Shown here: positions 27,724-36,905 of the stretch, one piece after another
Layout: every line of letters starts with the position of its first letter
Position numbering within the stretch: position 1 is the first letter of the stretch
Assembly: GCF_014323405.1 (NCBI RefSeq)
Contig: NZ_JACRWE010000007.1
Coordinates: 1-64,000 of the forward strand
DNA: 64,000 nucleotides
Reading direction: 5' to 3'
Source of the DNA: Romboutsia faecis
GTDB lineage: Bacteria > Bacillota > Clostridia > Peptostreptococcales > Peptostreptococcaceae
Position numbers and translations under genes: made by a program
Notes under the pieces: model-generated
Seen by the model: the letters and a program-made list of their open reading frames with translations, nothing else
Databases searched by the model: none
Told to the model about the DNA's origin: nothing

Positions 27724-29865
27724 GTGGATATAAATCAAATATTAAAAACAGAATTTAACTTAAAAGATGAGCACATAAATAACACAATAAAGTTAATTGA
27801 TGAAGGTAATACAATACCATTTATAGCTAGATATAGAAAAGAAATGACAGGTGCTATGAGTGATGTAACATTAAGAGAATTAAATGATAGATTAACTTAT
27901 TTAAGAAACTTAGAAAGTAGGAAAGAAGATGTTAGCAGAATAATTGAAGAGCAAGGAAAACTAACAGAAGAAATAAATAAAAAAATAGCAAAAGCTAAAA
28001 CTCTTCAAGAAGTAGAAGATATATATGCTCCATTCAAACAAAAGAAAAGAACAAGAGCTACTATAGCAAAAGAAAAAGGCTTAGAAAAATTAGCAATGAG
28101 TATTCTTAATGAAAAAATAGCTAATATAGAAATAGAAGCACAAAAATACATAAATGAAGAAAAAGAAGTAAACTCAGTAGAAGATGCATTAAAAGGTGCA
28201 AGAGATATAATTGCTGAAATAGTTTCAGATGATGCAGATGTTAGAAAATATATAAGAGAGCTTGCATTAAGAGAAGGTGTTATAGTTACTAAAAATGCTA
28301 CTGATGAAAAGTCAGTATACGATATGTATTATGATTATAGTGAAGGAGTTAAAAATATTGCCCCACATAGAACATTAGCAATTAACAGAGGAGAAAAAGA
28401 AAATTTCTTAAAAGTAAAATTAGAAATAAATAATGATAAAGTATTAAATTATATTATAAATAAATATATAAATAATGGGAATATATCAAATAAAGAAGAA
28501 ATTGTACAAGCAATAGAGGATTCTTACAAGAGATTAATATTCCCTTCTATAGAAAGAGAAGTTAGAAATTCTTTAACGGAAGTAGCTCAAGAAAGAGCTA
28601 TAAATGTATTTGGGCAAAATGTAAAAAGTTTATTACTACAACCACCAGTTAAAGGAAAGGTAGTAATAGGATTTGATCCAGGGTTTAGAACTGGATGTAA
28701 GGTTGCTGTAGTTGATAAGAATGGTAAGTTTTTAGATTATGCAACAGTTTATCCAACTGAACCTAAAAATGATGTAGAGGGTACAAAGAAAACTTTAAAA
28801 GATTTTATACATAAATATGATGTAGATATAATAGCTATAGGAAATGGTACAGCATCAAGAGAATCAGAAAGTATTATATCTGATATGATAAAGGAAATTG
28901 ATAAAGAAGTACAATATGTAATAGTAAGTGAGGCTGGCGCATCTGTTTATTCAGCATCAGAGCTTGCTAATGAGGAACATCCGGATGTGGATGTATCTAT
29001 AAGGGGGGCGATATCTATAGGTAGAAGACTACAAGATCCATTAGCAGAACTTGTAAAAATAGATCCAAAGAGTATAGGTGTTGGTCAATATCAACACGAT
29101 TTAAATCAAAAAAGACTTGAAGGTGTATTAGACGGAGTAGTGGAAGATTCAGTAAATAGTGTTGGACTGGATTTAAATACAGCATCTTACTCTTTACTTG
29201 AACATATTGCAGGTATAAGTAAAACTATAGCTAAAAATATAATTGCTTATAGAGAGGAAAATGGAGCATTTACATCAAGAACTCAATTAAAGAAAGTAAA
29301 AAGATTAGGGCCTCAAGCCTTTACTCAATGTGCAGGGTTTATGAGAATATCAAGTGCTAAGAATCCTCTAGATAATACTGGAGTACATCCAGAAAGTTAT
29401 GATATATGCAAAAGCTTATTAGAGATGATAGGTTACTCTTTAGAAGATGTAAAAAATAGAAATATACAAGATATTGATGAAAGAGTACAAAAAATAGGTA
29501 TAATGGAAATAAGTAAAATGTTAGAAGTAGGGGAAATTACTCTAAGAGATATAATTGCAGAAATTAAAAAACCAGGAAGAGATCCAAGAGAAGAAGGGAT
29601 TAAACCTATACTTAGAACGGATGTATTAAAAATAGAAGATATAACAGAGGGTATGATATTAAAAGGAACTGTAAGAAACGTAGTAGATTTTGGAGCTTTT
29701 GTTGATATTGGAATAAAAAATGATGGTTTAGTTCACAAATCTCAAATGAGTAATAAATTTGTTAAAGACCCTATGGATGTAGTTACGGTAGGAGATATAG
29801 TTGATGTAAAAGTTATTGGCATCGACTTAGACAAGAAAAGAGTTTCTTTATCAATGAAGATGTAA
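27724..29865 (+). CDS. tex: Tex-family RNA-binding protein
   Basis: Conserved multidomain nucleic-acid-binding protein of the Tex/YqgF type, about 713 residues. The N-terminal helical region begins near EGNTIPFIARYRKEMTGAM. A YqgF-like RNase H fold sits around VVIGFDPGFRTGCKVAVVD (about residues 314-332). Helix-hairpin-helix repeats follow (ISKTIAKNIIAYREENGAF), and a C-terminal S1 RNA-binding domain (about 640-712). I choose GTG 27724, which follows AGAAGGATG, over the TTG at 27688, which has no ribosome site. In bacteria Tex affects transcription and stress tolerance. Its exact role is poorly defined. Confidence 0.92.
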   Translation: MDINQILKTEFNLKDEHINNTIKLIDEGNTIPFIARYRKEMTGAMSDVTLRELNDRLTYLRNLESRKEDVSRIIEEQGKLTEEINKKIAKAKTLQEVEDIYAPFKQKKRTRATIAKEKGLEKLAMSILNEKIANIEIEAQKYINEEKEVNSVEDALKGARDIIAEIVSDDADVRKYIRELALREGVIVTKNATDEKSVYDMYYDYSEGVKNIAPHRTLAINRGEKENFLKVKLEINNDKVLNYIINKYINNGNISNKEEIVQAIEDSYKRLIFPSIEREVRNSLTEVAQERAINVFGQNVKSLLLQPPVKGKVVIGFDPGFRTGCKVAVVDKNGKFLDYATVYPTEPKNDVEGTKKTLKDFIHKYDVDIIAIGNGTASRESESIISDMIKEIDKEVQYVIVSEAGASVYSASELANEEHPDVDVSIRGAISIGRRLQDPLAELVKIDPKSIGVGQYQHDLNQKRLEGVLDGVVEDSVNSVGLDLNTASYSLLEHIAGISKTIAKNIIAYREENGAFTSRTQLKKVKRLGPQAFTQCAGFMRISSAKNPLDNTGVHPESYDICKSLLEMIGYSLEDVKNRNIQDIDERVQKIGIMEISKMLEVGEITLRDIIAEIKKPGRDPREEGIKPILRTDVLKIEDITEGMILKGTVRNVVDFGAFVDIGIKNDGLVHKSQMSNKFVKDPMDVVTVGDIVDVKVIGIDLDKKRVSLSMKM

Positions 29866-29887
29866 GAATCTCTAGGAGGAGGTTGAA

Positions 29888-31048
29888 ATGATTTTAATAA
29901 AAAATGGAACTATAGACACAATAACTAATGGTGTATTTGTAGGAGATATTCTTATAGAAGGAAAGAAGATAGCAAAAATAGAAGAAGAAATTGAAGTTTC
30001 AAAGGATATGCAGGTCATAGATGCACAAGGAAAATTTGTTTTTCCAGGATTTATAGATGCTCATACTCATCTAGGTTTATGGGAAGATGGTATGGGGTTT
30101 GAAGGTGCTGATGGAAATGAAGAAACAGATCCTATAACTCCTCAATTAAATCCAATAGATGGTATAAATCCTATGGATAGAACTTTTGAAGAAGCTGTAG
30201 CTGGTGGTATAACGGCTGTTTGCACAACACCAGGAAGTGCAAACGTAATGGGTGGAGAATGTATAGCAATTAAAACTCATGGTAGAAGAATAGACAATAT
30301 GGTTATAAAAAACCCTGTTGCATCAAAAATAGCATTTGGAGAAAATCCAAAGAGTTGTTATGGAAGAGATGAAAAAACTCCTCAAACTAGAATGGCAATA
30401 GCTTCTTTATTAAGAGAAAATCTTAAAAAAGCAGAAGAATATTTAGAAGAGATAGAGTTATACGAAGAACATGAAGATCATGATAGACCAGAGTATGATA
30501 TAAAGATGGAAAGCTTAATACCGGTATTAAGAAAAGAAATTCCATTTAAGGTTCATGCACATAGAGCTGATGATATGTTTACAGCTATAAGAATAGCTAA
30601 AGAGTTTGATTTAAGACTTACCTTAGATCATTGTACAGAAGGTCATCTTATAGCAGAGGATTTAGTTGAAGAAGGATACCCTGTGATAGTTGGACCATCT
30701 TTATCTGAAAGATCTAAGATAGAATTAAGAAATCTAACTTTTGATACTGCAGGTATTTTATCAAATGCAGGAGCTCGAGTTTCTTTAATGACAGACCATC
30801 CAGTTATACCAATACAATATCTTCCTATATGTGCAGGTATTGCAGTTAAACATGGTATGAAAAAGGATAAAGCTATAGAAGCTATAACAATAAATCCAGC
30901 AAAAACTCTAGGGATAGAAGATAGAGTGGGTTCTATAGAGGTTGGAAAAGATGCTGATATAGTTATTTGGGATGGATGTCCTTTAGAAATACAAAGCAAT
31001 GTATTATTTACTATAATAGATGGAAAAATAGTTTATAAGAGAGCTTAA
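29888..31048 (+). CDS. metal-dependent amidohydrolase, substrate unknown
   Basis: A 386-residue enzyme of the amidohydrolase superfamily (imidazolonepropionase/dihydroorotase-like fold). The N-terminal beta sandwich is followed by the metal motif GFIDAHTHLG (HxH at about residues 58-60). Further ligand-type residues are in FKVHAHRADD and LTLDHCTEGH, and the aspartate is in MTDHPVIP. The C-terminus ends with the common DADIVIWDGCPLE pattern. The ribosome site is AGGAGGTTG. Tex lies 22 bases upstream, so they may be cotranscribed. No neighbour suggests a substrate, and histidine-pathway genes are absent, so I leave the specific function open. Confidence 0.83.
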   Translation: MILIKNGTIDTITNGVFVGDILIEGKKIAKIEEEIEVSKDMQVIDAQGKFVFPGFIDAHTHLGLWEDGMGFEGADGNEETDPITPQLNPIDGINPMDRTFEEAVAGGITAVCTTPGSANVMGGECIAIKTHGRRIDNMVIKNPVASKIAFGENPKSCYGRDEKTPQTRMAIASLLRENLKKAEEYLEEIELYEEHEDHDRPEYDIKMESLIPVLRKEIPFKVHAHRADDMFTAIRIAKEFDLRLTLDHCTEGHLIAEDLVEEGYPVIVGPSLSERSKIELRNLTFDTAGILSNAGARVSLMTDHPVIPIQYLPICAGIAVKHGMKKDKAIEAITINPAKTLGIEDRVGSIEVGKDADIVIWDGCPLEIQSNVLFTIIDGKIVYKRA

Positions 31049-31150
31049 TTAACTCATAAATTTTCGTATAAAAAATAAATTTTATTTTTAGTTGAGTTGA
31101 CAATGAAATAAAATTTAATTAGTATATAAGTATAAATTAAATAGAAATAT

Positions 31151-31268
31151 GAAATCTTCGGGGCAGGGTGAAATTCCCTACCGGCGGTTATAGCCCGCGA
31201 GCTACATTTGTAGCATGATTTGGTGAGATTCCAAAGCCGACAGTAAAGTCTGGATGAGAGAAGATGGT
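31151..31268 (+). promoter_or_regulatory. FMN riboswitch (RFN element)
   Basis: The RFN core is clear: GGGGCAGGGTGAAATTCCC, ACCGGCGGTTATAGCCCGCG, GATTTGGTGAGATTCC and AAAGCCGACAGTAAAGTCTG, closed by a helix between ATCTTC and GAAGAT. A terminator at 31324-31354 lies between the aptamer and ribU. FMN binding should promote termination and reduce riboflavin uptake. Confidence 0.96.
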
Positions 31269-31323
31269 TAAAAGCGTAAACTAATAGATTATTATTAGTA
31301 TACAAACTATATCCATAAAAATA

Positions 31324-31354
31324 AGCTCGAAGAATAATTTCTTCGAGTTTTTTA
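31324..31354 (+). terminator. FMN riboswitch terminator
   Basis: CTCGAAGAA and TTCTTCGAG pair around TAAT, followed by T6. It is the expression platform of the riboflavin-uptake leader. Confidence 0.92.
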
Positions 31355-31419
31355 ATTTCCGGATTTTTTTATTTCTAATTTATTTAAATTTTTATTTAAA
31401 TATATTGGGAGGTAATTTT

Positions 31420-32022
31420 ATGCAAGGAACAATTAAAAAAAACAAGTCAATTTCTGTAAAAACGTTAGCTAAAATAGGTATATTAGCAGCAGTAGCATAC
31501 ATACTTATGTTCATATCGGTTCCATTACCAATATTTCCAAGTTTCTTAAAGTTGGATGTATCAGATATACCAGCAATATTTGGTGGAATGGCAATGGGAC
31601 CTTTAGCAGGATTTATAATTGCGCTTATAAAGAATTTACTTCAAATAGGAGCAACTTTTACTGGTGGAGTAGGAGAAATAGCAAATGCAATCATAGGTGG
31701 AACTTATGTAGTTATAATATCTTATGTTTATAAAAAAAGAAGTAATTTAAAAGGTGTACTTATAGGATCATTATTAGGAATAATAGGGATGACTGCTATG
31801 GGATGCTTAGCGAACTATTTTGTGGTAACACCGATATATGGTCAAGTATTTGGAAGTTTAGATGCAATAATAGCTATGGGAAGTGCAATAAATCCAAGAA
31901 TACATGATTTGTTTACCTTTGTAATATGGGTGTATGCACCATTTAATATAATAAAATCAAGTATAATAACTATATGTATATTACCTTTATATAAAAAGAT
32001 GAATAAACTATTAAAAAAATAG
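31420..32022 (+). CDS. ribU: riboflavin transporter RibU (ECF S component)
   Basis: A 200-residue integral membrane protein with about five or six hydrophobic helices. It captures riboflavin and works with the shared ECF energising module, which is not in this window. Family landmarks are a basic N-terminus, then ILAAVAYILMFISVPLPIFP, KLDVSDIPAIFGGMAMGP and a helix with GCLANYF. I start at ATG 31420 behind GGGAGG. A TTG at 31405 is in frame but overlaps that ribosome site. The FMN riboswitch directly upstream strongly supports the substrate assignment. Confidence 0.93.
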   Translation: MQGTIKKNKSISVKTLAKIGILAAVAYILMFISVPLPIFPSFLKLDVSDIPAIFGGMAMGPLAGFIIALIKNLLQIGATFTGGVGEIANAIIGGTYVVIISYVYKKRSNLKGVLIGSLLGIIGMTAMGCLANYFVVTPIYGQVFGSLDAIIAMGSAINPRIHDLFTFVIWVYAPFNIIKSSIITICILPLYKKMNKLLKK

Positions 32023-32027
32023 AATAA

Positions 32028-32063
32028 AAAAGCTTATGGAATAAGTTTCATAAGCTTTTTTTA
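32028..32063 (+). terminator. bidirectional terminator between ribU and the minus-strand gene
   Basis: AAAAAAGCTTATG and CATAAGCTTTTTT pair around a 10-nt loop. The A and T flanks allow function in both directions between two convergent genes. Confidence 0.9.
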
Positions 32064-32065
32064 AT

Positions 32066-32503
32066 TTATAAAAATATTCTAAGGTCATCAAGAAACTTTT
32101 CTTGTGATTTAATAATGTCTTTTGCAAGACCTTTAACATCGTTATTAGCATTAGGATATTTATTTAAATATCTATAAATAGACTTTATACCCATATTGCA
32201 TCCGTCAGTCATTAAATCAGCTATTTGTTCATCTACATCGCTTCCTTGTAATAACTTAATATTTGTTTTAAACCAACTCATAGTTTTTGCTATAGGATTA
32301 GGTTCTTTACCAGAATCATGAAATTGATTTAAATACTCATGAGTTTTATCTCCAAGATTTTTATTATCTTCTAAATACTTATTTAAAATATTACGAAGAT
32401 CATCATTTTTCACGCGATCTATAACTTCATTTATTGATTCAACTCCCATTTTTATACCAGCATTACATTCGTTTAAGAGTTTTATAGTATCGTCACTAGG
32501 CAT
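32066..32503 (-). CDS. small all-helical (ferritin-like) hypothetical protein
   Basis: I do not recognise a defined function. The 145-residue protein is almost entirely helix-forming, with two halves of similar layout (ECNAGIKMGVESINEV and DGCNMGIKSIYRYLN each contain a C-x-x-G-x-K/M-x pattern). That suggests a four-helix bundle of ferritin-like type such as DUF2383 proteins. Conserved E and H metal ligands of true ferritins are not evident. There is no signal peptide or membrane segment. The ATG at 32503 has a strong AAGGAGGAG ribosome site. The gene is monocistronic and convergent with ribU. Confidence 0.8.
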   Translation of the reverse strand: MPSDDTIKLLNECNAGIKMGVESINEVIDRVKNDDLRNILNKYLEDNKNLGDKTHEYLNQFHDSGKEPNPIAKTMSWFKTNIKLLQGSDVDEQIADLMTDGCNMGIKSIYRYLNKYPNANNDVKGLAKDIIKSQEKFLDDLRIFL

Positions 32504-32718
32504 ATTAAGAACTCCTCCTTATATTTAATTATTTATTTTATTATTTATCTAAATATAAATTATTATTCTATGTAATACAGTATAAAAATATATTAATTTA
32601 TAGCAAATGTAAAGATATTAACTATTTGCTGTGTAAAATTTTGATTAAAGTTAATTATTATAATATAATAATATTTATCAAATTAATAAATACTTAGAAA
32701 TATAATGGAGATGAAGTC

Positions 32719-33171
32719 ATGGTTAAAATATATTTGGACGGAGAAGAACAAACTAAAGAAATAGGATATAAACTAGGAAAATTACTTACGCCAGGAAGTG
32801 TGATTTGTTTAATAGGAGACTTAGGAGCAGGTAAAACTACTATGACTCAAAGTTTAGCAAAAGCTATTGGCGTAGATGATTATATAACTAGTCCTACTTT
32901 TACAATAGTAAATGAATATGAAGGAAATATGCCTTTATACCATTTTGATGTTTATAGAATCGGAAGTAGTGAAGAAATGTATGATATTGGGTATGATGAG
33001 TATATAAACTCAGATGGTGTGTGTATAATAGAATGGGCTAACTTAATAGAAGATATACTTCCTGATGAGTATTTAGATATAGAATTAAGTTATAAAGATA
33101 TGGGAAGAGAAATGATATTAAAACCAGTTGGAGAAAAATATAAAAAAATTGTTGAGGAGCTGACAAAATAA
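32719..33171 (+). CDS. tsaE: tRNA t6A synthesis ATPase TsaE
   Basis: ATPase of the TsaB-TsaD-TsaE complex that makes the universal t6A37 modification of ANN-decoding tRNAs. The 150-residue length is typical. Walker A is GDLGAGKTTMTQ at about residues 34-45. The segments SPTFTIVNEY and PLYHFDVYRI are family signatures. Its stop codon overlaps the tsaB start (TAATG). It is the first gene of the four-gene tsaE-tsaB-rimI-tsaD operon, with three of the t6A enzymes together. Confidence 0.95.
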   Translation: MVKIYLDGEEQTKEIGYKLGKLLTPGSVICLIGDLGAGKTTMTQSLAKAIGVDDYITSPTFTIVNEYEGNMPLYHFDVYRIGSSEEMYDIGYDEYINSDGVCIIEWANLIEDILPDEYLDIELSYKDMGREMILKPVGEKYKKIVEELTK

Positions 33172-33887
33172 TGAAAATACTAGGTATAGATACATCTTCA
33201 AATGCATCGAGCGTTGCTGTAATTGAAGATAATAAATTAATATGTGAATATACTGTAAATACAAAAACAACACATTCTCAAAAGCTTATGCCAATGATAG
33301 AAAATATGTTATCAATGAGTCAAGTAAATATAAAAGATATAGATGCTATAGCAATATGTATAGGACCTGGTTCATTTACAGGACTAAGAATAGGTATGGC
33401 AACTGCAAAAGCAATAGCACATGTGAATAATTTACCTATAATAGGAGTAAATTCATTAGAAATATTAGGTGGAAATATGAATCTTTGTGATAAGAAAATA
33501 TGCTCTATACTAGATGCACAAAGAAATCAAGTTTATACAGGAAGATATAAATTTGAAGATGGAAATATAGTTGAAATACAGCCAGTAGATGTAGTTGAAA
33601 TAGAAAATCTATTAGAAGAAATATCTAATGATAACGAAGAATGGATTTTAGTTGGAGAAGCTGTTTATAAGTATGAAGATGAGATAAAAGAGATAAAAAA
33701 TATAAAAGTACCCGCTCCATCACACAATGTGACAAAAGCAAGTAGCTTATGTTCTATTGCTAAAGAAAAGTATAATAAAAATATAGATGTTCATAATTGT
33801 TACGATATAAATCCAATGTATATAAGGAAATCTCAAGCAGAGGTTCAATACGAAGAGAAGATGAAGAGGTTAGATAATGGTAAATAA
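33171..33887 (+). CDS. tsaB: t6A synthesis protein TsaB
   Basis: A 238-residue ASKHA-fold partner of TsaD that lacks full catalytic equipment and acts as the structural dimerisation subunit. Family features are LGIDTSSNASSVAV at the N-terminus, the THSQKLMP segment, and CIGPGSFTGLRIGMATAKAIA. It overlaps tsaE by one base and rimI by eleven bases, indicating translational coupling. Confidence 0.94.
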   Translation: MKILGIDTSSNASSVAVIEDNKLICEYTVNTKTTHSQKLMPMIENMLSMSQVNIKDIDAIAICIGPGSFTGLRIGMATAKAIAHVNNLPIIGVNSLEILGGNMNLCDKKICSILDAQRNQVYTGRYKFEDGNIVEIQPVDVVEIENLLEEISNDNEEWILVGEAVYKYEDEIKEIKNIKVPAPSHNVTKASSLCSIAKEKYNKNIDVHNCYDINPMYIRKSQAEVQYEEKMKRLDNGK

Positions 33888-34332
33888 TCTTGTAATAGAA
33901 GAAATGAAAGTTGATGATATTGATGGAGTTTTTGAAGTAGAGAAAAGTTGCTTTGAAGATTATTGGTCAAAAGATTCATTTAAAAAAGAATTATCTAATA
34001 ATCTAGCTAAATATCTTGTGGCAAAGGTAGATGGAAAAATAGCAGGTTATGTGGGGATATGGTTTGTAGTAGATGAAGGTCATATAACAAATGTAGCAGT
34101 GCATGAAGATTATAGAGGTAAAAAAATCGGAGATAAATTAATAAATGAATTAGTACAAGTATGTAAAGATAATAAAATTGTATCAATGACATTAGAAGTA
34201 AGAGCTTCAAATAAAATTGCTCAAAACTTATATAGAAAATACGGATTCAAGATGGCTGGGATTAGGAAAGAATATTATAGTAATAATAAAGAAGATGCCA
34301 TAATAATGTGGAATGATATAAAAGAGGTGTAA
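33877..34332 (+). CDS. rimI: ribosomal protein bS18 N-alanine acetyltransferase RimI
   Basis: A 151-residue GNAT-fold acetyltransferase with the acetyl-CoA motif [17 protein letters not shown] near residues 71-87. RimI in other bacteria acetylates the N-terminus of ribosomal protein S18. Its location between tsaB and tsaD is a conserved Firmicutes arrangement. The start overlaps the end of tsaB. The substrate is inferred from family and context. Confidence 0.9.
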   Translation: MVNNLVIEEMKVDDIDGVFEVEKSCFEDYWSKDSFKKELSNNLAKYLVAKVDGKIAGYVGIWFVVDEGHITNVAVHEDYRGKKIGDKLINELVQVCKDNKIVSMTLEVRASNKIAQNLYRKYGFKMAGIRKEYYSNNKEDAIIMWNDIKEV

Positions 34333-34334
34333 GA

Positions 34335-35351
34335 ATGAAAGATGTAATAACATTAGCTATAGAAAGTAGTTGTGATGAAACATCAGCAGCCATATTAAAA
34401 AATGGTAGAGAAGTTTTATCAAATATAATATCAACTCAAATTGAAACACACAAAAAATTCGGTGGAGTAGTACCTGAAGTGGCATCAAGAAAACATATAG
34501 AAAGTATTGATGAAGTTGTACAAGAAGCCTTAGATACAGCTAACATGGATTTTAAAGATATAGACCATATAGCAGTAACATATGGACCAGGACTTGCAGG
34601 AGCTCTTTTAGTAGGTCTATCACATGCGAAAGCATTAGCTTATACATTAGATATTCCGTTGGTAGGAGTTAATCATATAGAAGGGCATGTTAGTGCAAAC
34701 TATATAGAACATAGAGATTTAAAGCCTCCATTTATAACTTTAATAGTATCAGGAGGGCATACTCATTTAGTTGAAGTTAAAGATTATGGAGTTTATGAAA
34801 TATTAGGTAGAACAAGAGATGATGCATCTGGAGAAGCATTTGATAAAATAGCTAGAGCTATGGGACTTGGATATCCAGGTGGACCAATAATAGATAGATT
34901 AGCTAAATTAGGTAATAAGTATGCGATAGAATTCCCAAGGGCCCATATGGATGAAGAATATGACTTTAGCTTTAGTGGGCTTAAGTCAGCAGTATTAAAC
35001 TATTTAAATGCAAAAAAAATGAAGAATGAAGAAATAATAGTTGAAGATGTAGCAGCATCTTTCCAAGAAGCAGTAGTAGAAGTATTATCAAGCAAAGCAA
35101 TAAAAGCAGCTTTAGATAAAAATTACAAAACAATAGCTTTAGCGGGAGGTGTTGCATGTAACTCATCACTTAGAGAAAAAATAACTGAAATGGCTAAAGA
35201 ACATGGAATTGAAATTAAATATCCACCATTAGTATTATGTACAGATAATGCAGCAATGATAGGGTGTGCAGGATATTACAGTTACATAAACGGAAGAAGA
35301 GATGACATGTCACTAAATGCTGTACCAGGCTTAAAAATAGGTCAAAAATAA
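34335..35351 (+). CDS. tsaD: t6A synthase catalytic subunit TsaD
   Basis: Transfers the threonylcarbamoyl group to A37 of tRNA. The 338-residue length is standard. The N-terminal ATP-binding segment reads [14 protein letters not shown], the iron-binding motif NHIEGH is near residue 115, and the C-terminal block is [14 protein letters not shown]. The ribosome site is AGAGGTGTAAG at the end of rimI, and only two bases separate the genes. It closes the operon and is followed by a large palindromic terminator-like element. Confidence 0.96.
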   Translation: MKDVITLAIESSCDETSAAILKNGREVLSNIISTQIETHKKFGGVVPEVASRKHIESIDEVVQEALDTANMDFKDIDHIAVTYGPGLAGALLVGLSHAKALAYTLDIPLVGVNHIEGHVSANYIEHRDLKPPFITLIVSGGHTHLVEVKDYGVYEILGRTRDDASGEAFDKIARAMGLGYPGGPIIDRLAKLGNKYAIEFPRAHMDEEYDFSFSGLKSAVLNYLNAKKMKNEEIIVEDVAASFQEAVVEVLSSKAIKAALDKNYKTIALAGGVACNSSLREKITEMAKEHGIEIKYPPLVLCTDNAAMIGCAGYYSYINGRRDDMSLNAVPGLKIGQK

Positions 35352-35419
35352 AAAAAGTGACTACCATTTGCAGAATTTTTACATCTGCATGGTAGTCACT
35401 TTTTATTTTTTACTCGAGC
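35352..35419 (+). repeat. palindromic element, copy 1 (also acts as terminator after tsaD)
   Basis: AAAGTGACTACCAT and ATGGTAGTCACTTT form a long stem with inner GCAGA/TCTGC, A-rich before and T-rich after, ending in ACTCGAGC. It closely resembles the element at 39751-39825. The shared parts are CTACCATTTGCA, TGCATGGTAGT and the CTCGAGC tail. Confidence 0.8.
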
Positions 35420-35441
35420 GGTCAATCGCCGAATAACTAAA

Positions 35442-36818
35442 CTAAATCATTTCTTTTACTAAGTTAGTAGCCCATTTTTTAGATAACGCTCTAGGGACAC
35501 CAAATATAAACTTAGCAATTTCTTCAGTATAAGTTAATAAAACTAACATAAATATAGGGGCACCTTTAAACGCAGCTAAAAATGTTAGTGGAAGGGAGAC
35601 TAACCACATACATCCTAACTCTAAAAATAATGAGTATTTCGTATCTCCACCACTTCTTAAAACACCAATGACTATAAATGTATTAAAAGCTTTTAATGCC
35701 ATTAATAGACCCATTATAATAAATATTTTTATTATATCTGGAGATAATTCCTTTGATACATTAAATACTTTTAATAATAATGGTATATTGGCTATTAATA
35801 AAATACCAAATAGTAAGCCTGTTAAAGAAACTAAAATAGAGAATTTTTTAGAATATCGTATAGCTTTTTCTATTTGGTCTGCACCTAATTCATTTCCAAG
35901 CATAATAGCAGCTCCATTTGCGACACATACAGAAGTCATAATAAAGAAATTCCCTGTACTAGTAGCTATTTGACTGGCTGCTATAGCAGAAGTGCCAGCC
36001 TGAGAATATGCTACAGAATATAAAACAGTTCCAAATGCCCATAGACTATCATTTAAGAATATAGGTAAACTCTTAGATGCAAAAGTTTTTAGGAATTCAG
36101 TTTTTATTCTTTTTACATCTTTTAGATTAAATCTTAGTATATAGTCCTTTTTCATAAAGTAAACATAAGAGATTATAAGTACTAATTCAATAATCCTAGC
36201 AATAACAGTAGCTAAAGCAGCTCCTTTAACACCTAAAGCAGGTAATCCAAAATTACCTAATATAAGTCCGTAGTTTAATACTATATTTGTGCCTAATGCT
36301 ATGGTACTGCAAATCATACCTAGTTTAGGGTTTCTAACACTTCTTGCACCCATACTAAATACTGTACTTATTGCAATTATTGGATATGAAAAAGAAATAA
36401 TACTAAAGTATTCAATACATAGTTTCACAACTTCTGAATCATGAGAAAATATGTTTATGATTAATTTAGGAGCTATTAACGCTGGAATGAAAAATAAGCA
36501 ACTAACTAAGAAAGCTAAAATTGCACTTAATCCAGTAACACTTCTAATATTATTTATATCTTTTTTACCAAAAAATTGAGAGATAAATATACCAGCACCA
36601 CCTGTTATTCCATATAAAGTCATGTTAAATAGGAAGAAAAATTGGTTTGCAACGCCAATAGATGCTACTGATGATTCTCCAAGACTACTAATCATAACTG
36701 TATCTATTACATTTACAGAAGATGAAATTAAATTCTGTACGATCATAGGAATGCAAAGTGATATTAGTAATCTATAAAAATTTTTATTTTCTTTATCTAA
36801 TTTAAATAATCCTTGCAA
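35442..36818 (-). CDS. MATE family efflux transporter
   Basis: A 458-residue integral membrane protein with about twelve hydrophobic helices in two similar halves, typical of multidrug and toxin extrusion transporters driven by a Na+ or H+ gradient. The N-terminal region reads LLISLCIPMIVQNLISS, with SVNVIDTVMISSLGE as the first conserved loop. The start is TTG at 36818 behind AGGTGA. It is monocistronic on the minus strand, convergent with tsaD. The exported compound cannot be inferred. Confidence 0.9.
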   Translation of the reverse strand: MQGLFKLDKENKNFYRLLISLCIPMIVQNLISSSVNVIDTVMISSLGESSVASIGVANQFFFLFNMTLYGITGGAGIFISQFFGKKDINNIRSVTGLSAILAFLVSCLFFIPALIAPKLIINIFSHDSEVVKLCIEYFSIISFSYPIIAISTVFSMGARSVRNPKLGMICSTIALGTNIVLNYGLILGNFGLPALGVKGAALATVIARIIELVLIISYVYFMKKDYILRFNLKDVKRIKTEFLKTFASKSLPIFLNDSLWAFGTVLYSVAYSQAGTSAIAASQIATSTGNFFIMTSVCVANGAAIMLGNELGADQIEKAIRYSKKFSILVSLTGLLFGILLIANIPLLLKVFNVSKELSPDIIKIFIIMGLLMALKAFNTFIVIGVLRSGGDTKYSLFLELGCMWLVSLPLTFLAAFKGAPIFMLVLLTYTEEIAKFIFGVPRALSKKWATNLVKEMI

Positions 36819-36905
36819 ATAATCACCTCGTTATAAATTTTTACATGTTAAATAATAACACAATAATAGGTATAGTTGGCAAGTTAAATAAAAGCAATTA
36901 GTTTA

